In this document: positions 1 through 9,403 of the stretch, in pieces | Position numbering within the stretch: position 1 is the stretch's first letter | Layout of the letters: each line of letters starts with the position of its first letter | Assembly (NCBI GenBank): GCA_000969725.1 | Contig: JXSR01S009106.1 | DNA from: Ophiothrix spiculata | Lineage: Eukaryota > Echinodermata > Ophiuroidea > Amphilepidida > Ophiotrichidae | Reading direction: 5' to 3' (one strand) | DNA: 22,155 nt | Position numbers and translations under genes: made by a program | Notes under the pieces: generated by a model | What the model was told of the DNA's origin: nothing | Seen by the model: only the letters and a program-made list of their open reading frames with translations | Database searches by the model: none

Positions 1-1512
1 TATAAATCATCTGCATTCATGTATTTGTTTTTCTTTAAAACATTATTATTCAAAACAAAGTTTCACTTTTTTATGTCCCAAAACATTTTTCCCCTTCAAG
101 TTATGTGGAAGTCACAGTCAATGTGCATATAATGTTTCATTTGTATCAGTCCATATGTGAATTAGGGTCGTATTATCTCTGAATTTTGTTGGATTTTGAG
201 TGGCATATTTACTGTAATCATACATCTATTAAAGTTCCCTGTGGCATTAAAAAGTAACATATCAGACAAATTTATCATAGATAATTGATTTATGTTTCAG
301 CTTTTGTCACTATGTAACTTTTATGGTAATCCTATTTGCGATTCGTCAATGAAAAATATGCGATGAGAAAGGAAATAAGGAAACATTACCATTTTAAATA
401 TACAGATATTGCCTTTTTGAATAAACACATTTCTGAAACCCCGTTCTTCAGGCTCTAAATCCAAAGTAACTAAAGTTGTGATTATTGCTGAGTGCCAGTT
501 GCGAGGACGGATTTAACGGATCAGTATGGTAGATTTACTTCTAAGGTAGGGATTGAATTGAAGTCTTTTTATGTTTGGAAACCGGAATGTGATGCTTCTT
601 CTGTATTACGATTGTTTTTTCTTACACATAAGATACATATACAGAAATAGCTAGATTCCAGATTTGTCAGCTGTGCTTATAGTATATAAAAAAAAAATAG
701 CGTACAGCCTCAATATGTACTTGATGAATTCATTTGAAACTTCAAAAATAAGATTGTTTGAAATTGTAAATAAGAGTGAGTATTGAATTACTTTGATAAT
801 GGTGATTGTATCCAGAAAATTGACGATGCAAAGAAATTGCGCTTACTTTTTAGTCTTCAAATTTAACTTGAATAAAGCTCTTAGTAGCACTCAACAGAGG
901 AATAATTGCAGTAATGGAGGACGAGTTTCCTTATTATAACCAGCTTTTCAGACTCGCCGTAAGTGTCATTAACTAAACAGGCCTACCTGAGTGGTATCAA
1001 TTCGAGCAGAAAACACTTGAAATGTTCTTCTCTATCTAAAGTATATAGTCTAAAATTAGCACCTTTTTATTTTTGAATTGATGGTTTCTTAATATTGACG
1101 GCACATGATTTTAATTCATTATTTCTGCAATATATATCGTTAAACACACTTAAGATTTACGTCATATGAAATGATTTTTAAAAATGTATACGTACTTGAA
1201 TGTGCATCTTGAGTATGTTGAATGAGTAGATATCATGAATGTACATTAAATGAATATGCAATGTACGATGCATCCTTATCGTTTTAAGTATTATCTATAA
1301 TTCTATGCAAGTTCTGTTTGTTGTAATAGTGAAAGCGTTTTTTATTATTAATCAGAAAAAAGTGTTTCATGTTCTGACTGATTTATGTCAGGAAAGTTAC
1401 TCTACTCGCTAAAGACAACGTCTTTTGAATTAGTATTCCCCTCAGATTAAAAGTTGCAGATTGGTGAATTGTTAATCAGTGGAGCTTGATACCAACGCCA
1501 GATCTTACTATA
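1..1512. other. Non-coding part of copy A, left end
   Basis: AT-rich sequence paired with 11619-13371 in copy B. I see no gene. Around 489-570 a short plus-strand frame (peptide core DLTDQYGRFTSKVGIEL) is kept in both copies. Copy A is open only briefly, and in copy B the frame runs on into the MITE, so I do not call it a gene. Positions 1328-1428 have no match in copy B, which has different sequence at 13101-13264. Confidence 0.6.
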
Positions 1513-2009
1513 CGAGGGGTATCAAAAAGTTTTAAAGATCGCCAAGAAGGGAAGGACCTATATCGATGAACTTTTGTCAGGATGGTCACTCGTCCTTGTG
1601 GTGCATTATGGTGCAAAAATGAAATCAGTGGCATTTATACTTTCCATACAGGTGTCAATAGATGTCAACAACCTGCCTCCGCTAACCAGATAAACTGCAT
1701 GGAGAAATTAAAAAAAAATTATGACCAGATAAAATCCCTGCATTTGAAGCGTTACAGCCCAGTAATTTTACGAAGACACATCCAAAGTTAAGATATTTGA
1801 TACCATAGTATATGATAGGCTCTCCTCTTTCCATTTGTAATGTAAATTCGTCAACATATTACCTCATAACGACGAAATAATCATGGCTGACCTGAAAGTG
1901 TTGTGGACTGTCAATTTTACTTTGCACATTGGCTATGTAGAGGATGACTTAAGGGTCACATTATAAAAATTATTTTCCTGGCTGTATTTCTTCTTTTGAT
2001 ACCCTCTCG
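1513..2009 (+). mobile_element. Mariner-like element remnant, copy A
   Basis: The left end reads CGAGGGGTATCAAAAAGTTT and the right end is its approximate reverse complement (...TTTTGATACCCTCTCG). Both ends are flanked by TA (1511-1512 and 2010-2011), the target duplication typical of Tc1/mariner elements. The same element sits at the same place in copy B, so it inserted before the large duplication. The right terminal repeat has lost about 17 bases relative to copy B, and most of the transposase C-terminal coding seen in copy B is deleted here. A frame near 1700-1780 (MEKLKKNYDQIKSLHLKRYS) has the look of the N-terminal helix region of these transposases, but that match is weak. Non-autonomous and decayed. 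Confidence 0.75.
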
Positions 2010-2741
2010 TATCTGTCTCATTTATTGATAACCGGGATACTGATATATTACATCTTGGGCATCGCGTAAGCAGGATAGAGCATACGTGAACTCGATATAA
2101 TTTAGATGCTAATAGTTTGTAATATAATCACAACCCATGTCAAATGCAGCGCAATTTTGCAAGTCAGAATTGTGAGTGGTGTTTGTTTTTGTCCGCAAAT
2201 CAAATTATCGAAGATATGTTAGGTGTGCAAGGACATGATCTTTATACAACAGCTTGTTTAGCTCGTGTTTGCATGCCGAGCACGATTTTGCAGCAAGATT
2301 TGTGGACTAATCAGCTGCAAATATGTTAAACGAAATGTTTAAGAAAATGTTCGGGGTGTGGAGAAAAGATGCGTGTGGGTGTGTTCTGGAGATGGAGTGT
2401 GTATTTGTATTGTATAATGTGCACCATTGAAGTACACTTAAGCAAAAAGTCAATAACTATTCAATGAGTTTAAACTACCTCAGAGAATAAAATATGCTTT
2501 CCATTTGACACGCATCTAATTTTAAGCTCGAATTCAACTCCGTATGAACAGCAGGATTGATTTTTCAATCCGTTTAAATCTCAGTATAAATGTTGTTGTT
2601 TATATTCTGTATAGATATTTGCACAAATTCATCATTTCCTTGAATTAGGCTGAAAGGTCTTCATCTGTTTGTTACATGTTTAGTTTCATCTATCTATTTT
2701 GTTTTTGTAGACCTATAAGTTCACCAATATCGCACAGGTGG
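2010..2741. other. Copy A block with a conserved open frame and a copy-A-only segment
   Basis: Positions 2040-2340 match copy B at about 13982-14275 and include the open frame listed at 2144-2329. Positions about 2352-2703 have no counterpart in copy B, where 'aagaaaatgt' is followed almost at once by 'tagtagac'. I see no target duplication or terminal repeat around the extra block, so a deletion in copy B is as likely as an insertion in copy A. No gene is recognised. Confidence 0.6.
2144..2329 (+). other. Conserved open frame, function unknown (copy A)
   Basis: A 61-codon frame containing SANQIIEDMLGVQG, then DLYTTA and CMPSTILQQDLWTNQLQIC, ends in TAA. Copy B keeps the same peptide with an in-frame 9-base difference (ACLAR here, AR in copy B). 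At least two of the base changes are silent (ATC/ATT, CCG/CCA). Copy B continues through the position of this stop as TTA. I do not recognise the peptide. It could be a decayed exon or a chance open frame in well-conserved DNA. Confidence 0.25.
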
Positions 2742-3040
2742 GGTTAATTTATTCCGTCGGGGAATACATGTGGTGCATATGGTACTACGGTTGACTTGAC
2801 AGATCACGCTAACTCATTTTGGTGGATAGATATGGGCGAGAAGCTTTACCTAAATCGAATCACTACGCTTCGGAATATCCTATCGCTTTGATTATAGAAA
2901 CACTGATCAACCAAATCAAATTTATGCCATGTTTTCCTTCATTTGCAAATTTGCTTGGTGAGTTCAAATTGTTCGTTCAATTTGATTTCTCCTTGCGCTT
3001 GGTTTGAATCAATCTCGAATTATTGACGAAGTTTTGACAA
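2742..3040 (-). pseudogene. Degraded exon-like module, older paralogue (copy A)
   Basis: On the minus strand this region aligns with the better kept module at 5092-5450. Read in one frame it gives EIKLNEQFEL, later IIKAIGYSEA, two stops, then FDLGKASRP and STKMS. The paralogue reads EITQKCEQVNLF, LIKLKEYPEA, FDLRKVSHP and SIKMS. The DNA matches too, for example 'aactcattttg' and 'taaatcgaat' on the plus strand at 2812 and 2850, repeated near 5140 and 5170. Several stops show it is dead. I do not recognise the ancestral protein. Confidence 0.5.
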
Positions 3041-3105
3041 CTTAGCACCCTGGTACGTTTAATTTGAAAATGATTTAGCAGTAATGTGTAAGAGATTTTT
3101 ACCTT

Positions 3106-3122
3106 GCGTCTTCGAAAGACGC
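3106..3122. repeat. Short perfect hairpin
   Basis: GCGTCTT-CGA-AAGACGC forms a 7 bp stem with a 3-base loop. Copy B has lost the left arm (about 10 bases missing before 'cgaaagacgc' near 14695), so the hairpin is not conserved and is probably without function. Confidence 0.5.
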
Positions 3123-3260
3123 GGTCGCTTGAAATGTTAAAAGACTTCCGTTTGCTGTATTGAATTTAAGTCGTATTTTAAATTAACCAGGTTCATTAAA
3201 GAAGTTTTTGAAATTCATTTAAATCATATATTTTTATTACACTGACAGTAATATCGTATA

Positions 3261-3470
3261 AGATGGAGTGTAAATGTTGTCAAGACAGAACTGTTAACAG
3301 TTGCTACACCATCTCGTGTTTCTTAAGTTCAAAGTAACACCAACAACATTTTGGACTCTAAGATTGTCATCAGGAACGCTGTAAAATATCTTTGAATGAG
3401 ACTAGATAGTAGTTTATCAATGTCTGATCGTGTAAGTGACATTTGTTGTTCATCATTCTTTGTCACTTAG
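3261..3470 (+). pseudogene. LINE reverse transcriptase fragment, L2/CR1-like (copy A)
   Basis: The plus-strand frame reads VNVVKTELLTVATPSRV and then, after divergence, a stretch with one stop ending in DSSLSMSDRVSDICCSSFF and a TAG near 3468-3470. This follows the thumb-side pattern of L2/CR1-type reverse transcriptases: L-x-L-N-x-D-K-T-E, then V-R-N-L-G-V, D-S-x-L-S-M-x-x-H-V, I-C-x-S-x-F-F. The conserved aspartate in N-x-D-K-T-E is replaced by valine here but kept in copy B. The fragment is about 70 codons of a protein usually near 900 residues. It ends just before a C10 run (3482-3491). Confidence 0.75.
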
Positions 3471-3490
3471 ATTTTAATTTACCCCCCCCC

Positions 3491-5091
3491 CTCATCCTGG
3501 AAGTATAGTGGTGCGCCCCTTAGATGCAATTTATTAAAAATGTAGATTCGCGACTTTCCTAAGAGTAGACAACATATTATAAAATAAAATAGTTTCATTT
3601 CTGTACACCCAAAAGATCAAGCATTCATATGTCATTTATGGTCAGAGAAACGTGTTAAAAGACATCAAAATTGTATTGTAATTTCTCCTCGATTTACATC
3701 CCGGTAATTTGTTGCGGGAATAATAGTTATATGATCATTTTAATGCATTCAGATATCTCCATTTCCAGTCGTTAGTACTTCAAGATAGTAGTTCCATTTC
3801 AAAACATCTATTACTGCCATGCTTAACTACAATAATCATACGATCCACATTATATTTATCTTAAAAATCTACAAGTAGATCACTCGGTAAATGTCAAAAA
3901 CGTGACGGGAATTTGTTTTACTTCACTTTCAGTAGAGTTAAAATCACAGAGATTTGAGAAAGTGTATGAATATATGTTTATTTTGCCCTTTTGCACTTAA
4001 GAATGATTTTTTTCTCTGTTGGTTCTGGAGAAAGCACGATTTTGATTTAATATTCATTTCGAATAGAATTTAACATTTTATAAATACATGATGGCTTCAA
4101 AAATGCATTTGAAGATGAACTGACAGATCGATGTCTATCTTTAGATTTCATATAATTAGTTTTATTACCTTGTCATAATTGTTACCGTCCATCCCAAAAC
4201 AGCCGTGAATGCAGCCTGTTATCATTTTCACTTTCTGAAATATTTGCAAAGACCATGTTACAAGGATTAAAGTCTTGGTTGCGAAATTCGTAGTGTTGAT
4301 AATTTGCTTTGTAGATAAACCTAAAGCTAAAATCAATGAAAAAAAAAATACGCAAGCAAATCAATTCAAAATGATAACTCTGCACAGGTTGATAAGTAAA
4401 AACGTTAGAGGATAACTAATAATAAATACTTATGAACCAGTCTACAAAACTAAATATTTGCAGCCTTGACACGATGTCCAATGTTTATTCAATGGTATCA
4501 CAACTGACCATAGATGACAACTGACCATCTTAATTACCATACCCTTTCCCCAATAATTACATCGCTTTCTGTATTCAATGATATGGATATACTATCAGTA
4601 TAGTCAAACTTATTTGTGAAACATATTATCTGCTGGTGTTTTTTTAATGTGCTTTAAAATTGCTTCGTGCCTTTTTTGATTAATCTAAAGACATGTCACA
4701 TCTGTTTCATTTTAGAATGCGTCTTCCATCCAAAGTGTTAAAGAACATCACATTGTAAGATAGGATTTCAATTGCGACGTATTCAAAATTCATATTGAAG
4801 TAATTAAAACAGGTGGATTAAATATAAAAATCGACTTTTCAATTTAAACACATTGTCTGTAATGATCTTCCTAAGAAAAAAACTTATTTTACCATATGAA
4901 ACAAAATCGGCCATGGTTTCAATCTCACATATGCTTTCGAATTTGAATTGATCAGCTATTCATGCAAGTGAAGTATTTGTCTGATGGTCCTAATAAAGTC
5001 TTGTATTCTTAAACCTGGCCATAAGTTAATATACATTTTTCTAATGATATACGCACTTATGGGGTTATTTTTTTGTTATGGCATCACTTAC
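3491..5091. other. Non-coding part of copy A, middle
   Basis: AT-rich sequence matching copy B at 15287-15970 and again at 17156-17855. Near 4277-4390 copy A has its own sequence where copy B has a 1.2 kb block. No gene, RNA or mobile element is recognised. The small minus-strand frames near 4148-4385 have no counterpart kept in copy B and look accidental. Confidence 0.6.
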
Positions 5092-5450
5092 TTGAAGCAC
5101 ACGGCAGCATGCATGACTAGTCACATCGCATAAACTCATTTTGATGGATGGGTGAGATACTTTCCTTAAATCGAATAGAATAGCTTCAGGGTATTCCTTT
5201 AGTTTGATTAAGTCAGATGCATTCCCCCCCAAACAAATGCCTGTCTTTTCTGAAATCAAAATCTTTTTGCAGTTTGCAGTCGCTTCCTTCTCATAACGCC
5301 TGTTGAAATAGATTCACCTGCTCGCACTTTTGGGTGATTTCTTTAAATTAGTGCAAATTGAATTGCTGTATTCGAGCTTCATTACTTAATGAAGGTTGAA
5401 AGTATGTCATGCATGATGGTTGCATTTCTTTCGACAATTTCCACAATCAA
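5092..5450 (-). pseudogene. Exon-like module of an unrecognised gene (copy A)
   Basis: The minus-strand module ends at a consensus splice donor, GTAAGT (plus-strand ACTTAC at 5086-5091), directly after TGCTTCAA. A possible acceptor, CCACTAG, lies just before 5450. Reading 5' to 3' it encodes KEMQPSCMTYFQPSLSNEA, QFNLH, stop, FKEITQKCEQVNLFQQAL, stop, EGSDCKLQKDFDFRK, then after a 1-base shift in a G run, GGNASDLIKLKEYPEA and FDLRKVSHPSIKMSLCDV. Two stops (TAA, TGA) and the shift break it. Copy B is intact at both stop positions but shifted elsewhere, so the ancestor was probably open for over 110 codons. Composition is charged and helical-looking, with no signal peptide. I do not recognise the family. 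Confidence 0.55.
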
Positions 5451-8400
5451 CTAGTGGAGATCAATATTTGATTCAATAAAACCTGACAGTAAAGATTGTG
5501 CACATGTAGGTTAATTCGAAAGGTAGGATTTACTGACTTAACAATAATGTTGATTTCTTACAAAATACAACTTCAAATTCAAATGGTATCAGTGATTTAT
5601 TTCTGACGTATTTAAAAGTAAAACTGTCAACATTATCATTTTGTTTTGTGTCATCTCGAAGAGGAGTTTTGATATATTAACTCCATGCATGCAACATGCA
5701 TTTAACATGTCGTTGAATAAGTTAATCATTTACCTCTAGATATAACGTAGCATATAAATAAATGATTCACATAGTGAGTAGCGTATTGGCATCTCCCTTT
5801 TTAAATTACTGTGGCTAGAATTAAAATATTACAAAAATAATTGTCCTTCAATCCTATTGTAAGGTTTAATTGCTTTTGTCATTTGAAATCTGCACGTTCA
5901 TGATACATACTTACTTAGTATAGAATTGCAGACCAAAAGACAACATCGCATTATAATGGCAGCACCTACCTCATAATCTGCTCACGTTCATATATATGTC
6001 AATGATTTGCAAGATAGACGTATCAAAAACTAGATTAATTAGAATTATAAGTATACAAGTAGATTTATGTTCATATAGCTCAAAAGTAATGTGAACTTGT
6101 TATGCCTGTTCAAATTCTTTTGTAGAGTTCGAAATGTTGAACAGAAGTTTTTTTCTAATAAAATTACAATGAAGTATGTTTTTTTAACACTTGGTTTATG
6201 TGTTAATTGTGTGATTTAACTAATAAGTAAGTCACGTATGGTAGGAATATTTTAGAGCAACATGCATTAAACGAGAAAAGAATATATTCAGTATGGGCAA
6301 TGCAACTTATAAGTGGGTTTACGTTCATTTGAAGAGTGTTTTTACTCCGGAATATTGAGTGTATGCAAGACATTTTGGAGTACCTTTGAGAGATAGGTTG
6401 GCTCAAAACAACATTAAAATGTATACCCGTGAGGAGGGAAACCTTCTAGTGTTATGTAGAAATTGTTGTTTTCTCATTTTGAGATGATATTTGAATTATA
6501 ATTTATAGACGACATTCTTGTTTCCTTTTGAAAATAGCAGACAGATTAATTAAAAGATCAAGTCATTCTTTCGATAAATAAGATGTTTTTATTATGTATA
6601 TATCCATATATATCGTTTGTACGAGGATATATATATTGAAGTGCAATATATTGCCCTAAACGGAGTATTGTCCGATTGCTTCAACTTTTTATCGAGCTTT
6701 TAAAGATCTGGGTACCAAATTTTTGCCCATAGTTTCTTAATAATCCATGTGAAAATTTTACAGCCGAATTGTGTTCCGCTTTGGAAATATATACTAGTAT
6801 CATAATATTATGGAAATGTTTCTAATTATTGTAACCATAGTTAGTTTTACACAGTAACGGCTCTGAAATACAAAATTGTCGATGAAATCAAAACGGTTTG
6901 ACCGATTCAAATGAAATTTGAAACTTGAACCTCATTAGTGGTGATTTTGAAACACTCATGAACTGTCTTTATAATCATCATAGAGTACATAGCCAAACCT
7001 GTACATGCGTATTTGGTCTTCATCTATCGCGCAGTGTCACAAAATTGTAGGTAATATTCAGCTTGAGTAGCAACAATAAACCGAATTGTCATTAATCTTA
7101 TCACATTAAATTATTCTTTGATTGGCAATATAGATTATTATGAAGGAAAATTATATAGTATTCTGGTGACAGTGAATTATTTCGGATATTGTCTCTTTTT
7201 GTAAATGGCGTCCCTGTCAAATGTGATTATACCTTTAGATTTTTATTCTTCGGATTTAATGAGAAAACGATCGCTATAATTTCCTTATTGCCAATACTGG
7301 TTTGTGTTTGTATACCATAATGCGCAAATCGTTTACATAAATGTTAACAAAAACAAAACATTCAGAATTGGCATCCCTCCACTATTAAAGCTGTATCAAT
7401 CCTGAATTTTGAATTCTTACGTTCCGTTTAAGTAAACGATTGGCATATTTTCTTTAATATGATAAATTGATCGTTTTAATATTACACTGCATTAAGTGGA
7501 TACTCCCATATATAGTCACTAAAATAAATGTAACAAAACATTGAAGAATGCCATTTGGAAAAGAAGTGTGTAGGTAAAAAGCATGATCAACTTTAAAAAC
7601 ATAACGAATAAACTAAAGCATCGACTACTACTCGCTCGGGTCTGATGTAATCGTCCATCTGAGTTTTCATAAGGAAATTGAAACGTACATATAAATGACA
7701 TAATCAAAGTCAAAGTAGAAAACATATGTGAAACGTAGATGCAGCAAAAGCTCTTTGATAGACGTTTGTATTACAATGTAAATTGAACACAGAATTTTTG
7801 ATTGTTTTTGAGTAAAACATTTTTGACTTATATTTTATTTTTATTTTCGAACGATATAATAGGAACTGACAAATTCATGCTTTATTGTAATGGAATAAGT
7901 GTTTAAAAAAAGAAAACAAAATAGTCACGTACTTTTAGATATTGAAACTCCATAAATGTAGATATATGCATGTTCATACTAAACGTTGAAAACATAAAGC
8001 TGAAGATTGAAACTACTACCGCACTCATCAGAGTATTATTTTTCACAGATAATTTCAAGACCTACTGGTCCTTCATTAATTAGTAGATGCCTATCGGCAA
8101 AATTTAATACATTTACAGTATATAGAATGTTATTTCATCAATTCTTGTTTTATATATTAGTGATTCTGAAGTATTTTCATTTTTAAATAGACTTGAGCAA
8201 ACTTGAATGTAACACGTGTATCATTTAATACTACAACATTTTCATTAGAAATATGCATAGTAAGACTTTAGAGTGTAATAATTTAAAGAGATTATTTTTT
8301 GTGCATATGGAATTATGAACAATATCATTCATTCATTGACCGTAAAAATGTTCCTTCCCGTATATTAATCCCCACACCTACTGTAGAATGCCCAAAGAAA

Positions 8401-8662
8401 CCGACCTAAGTTTAGATTGATTTAATTAATATAACGGGTGTTTTAATTGACGCTTAGAAGTCATTACCCTACGACACTTACACCTGATTAAATCGGTTCA
8501 CAGCAACCGCCAATGTTATATCATAAAAGCTCGGTTAATTACATGTAATGTTACTCCATGGACTTTCTACAGCTTCTCAACCTGCGCTTAAATAAATTAC
8601 TTCGAGATAATTTGCCACTTATTGCAAGTAAAGTAAAGTTAAATCGTCATTAATTGTTTGAA
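5451..8662. other. Non-coding part of copy A, right end
   Basis: Paired almost base for base with 18215-21512. It contains a near-palindromic 'ccatgcatgcaacatgcat' near 5683 and a short AT hairpin near 6598-6640 whose arms pair better in copy B. A minus-strand frame is kept in both copies at 7593-7703. No mobile element or RNA gene is recognised. The ORFs at 6203-6406 and 7519-7725 show no sign of selection beyond the general similarity of the copies. Confidence 0.6.
7593..7703 (-). other. Conserved minus-strand open patch (copy A)
   Basis: The frame reads LCHLYVRFNFLMKTQMDDYI and RPERVVVDALVY before stopping. Copy B keeps the same frame with a 9-base in-frame insertion (DEDADYI in place of DDYI). 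An in-frame stop lies just upstream. It could be a small exon remnant on the same strand as the 5092-5450 module, but no convincing splice sites bound it. Weak call. Confidence 0.2.
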
Positions 8663-9049
8663 TAATATAATGTAATATCTGAAATTAGGTAAATGTGATA
8701 GTGATTTTATAATGCTGACTGTTTCATTCTCTTTTTTTTTTCATTTTGACGCCCCGCTCTACTTCTACTACATACTACGCATGCGTGTATTACAATAGGT
8801 AAGTACAGTTTCAAGTTTTAAAAACAAAGCCTTTTGGTTTAATATATGCTTAACATTTTTGTTGCAAATTCAGTTGTGACGATACCCAACAGTTTCTTAT
8901 TATTCAGATGTTGTATATTTTGGCAAAAACTTGGCAATTTTATAGTATCATTTTTGAAGCCATGCGGTACAGGATGTTATACCTGATGGGATCACTGAAA
9001 ACGTAGTGAGTTTATATTTTCTAAGACAAATCGCGTTTCTAATTCCAGC
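8663..9049. other. Spacer between duplicated copies, left part
   Basis: Unique AT-rich sequence. It contains a palindrome ACGCATGCGT around 8777-8786, followed about 12 bases later by a consensus 5' splice site (AG|GTAAGTA, GT at 8799-8800). No open frame accompanies the donor, so I do not call an exon. 'tgcggtacaggatgtt' near 8964-8979 partly matches the reverse complement of 9430-9446, which may extend the inverted repeat listed next. Confidence 0.5.
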
Positions 9050-9403
9050 CACTAGGAGATTGAATTTGGTCGCATATGGCCATTTTGATTTCATACAGCC
9101 ACAAATAATTTCACATGGATTCACTGAATCCAAAATGGTTTCTGCTAGCTGCTAACCTATTCAGTTGATATAAATCAGTAAGCATCTTTGCAAATGATTT
9201 GAATAAAATGTTAGAATTTTCATTTTAAGTTAATTTTTATCATCTGAATCAAAATAAACAACTAAGATTCTTGCTGGTATATATTCACTGAATACGATAA
9301 GCAGCTAGCAGAAACTATTTTGGATTCAGTAAATCCATGTGAAATTGTTTGTGGCCGTATGAAATCAAAATGGCCATATGCGACCAAATTCAATCTCCTA
9401 GTG
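9050..9403. repeat. Long inverted repeat (foldback or MITE-like element)
   Basis: The outer arms 9050-9153 and 9300-9403 are 104 bp each and differ at only 4 positions, all transitions. They begin CACTAGGAGATTGAATTTGG and end with GCTAGCTGCT. Inside, the arms continue for about 40 further bases at lower identity ('tattcagt', 'cag', 'aag', 'atctt' all recur), leaving a loop of about 60 bases. Transcribed from either strand it would form a long hairpin RNA. I see no clear target-site duplication, no transposase and no matching arm elsewhere in the window. It lies in the spacer and is absent from both duplicated copies. The minus-strand ORF at 8948-9133 is a shadow of the left arm. Confidence 0.9.

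Larger units (their letters stand above)
1..8662 (+). repeat. Large direct duplication, copy A
   Basis: This block is repeated in the same orientation from about 11619. Long collinear stretches match. In one 86-base stretch starting near 301, against about 11929, I counted 4 mismatches. Anchors include the 'gcgagg' at 501 against 12124, the end of the mariner-like element at 2009 against 13951, 'ttgaagcac' at 5092 against 17856, and 'acatgtaat' near 8540 against 21390. The offset drifts from about 11617 to 12850, so the copies differ by many indels. The left end lies at or beyond the window edge. Homology fades near 8662. No intact gene is visible inside; the mobile elements and exon-like fragments are listed separately. 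Confidence 0.93.

Noticed and set aside
8777..8807. Palindrome ACGCATGCGT followed by a consensus splice donor, suggesting a promoter and first exon
   Set aside because: No open frame, no other exon and no counterpart are visible. One donor-like match is expected by chance in 22 kb.
8948..9133. Minus-strand ORF of 61 codons
   Set aside because: It overlaps the left arm of the inverted repeat and is a by-product of it.
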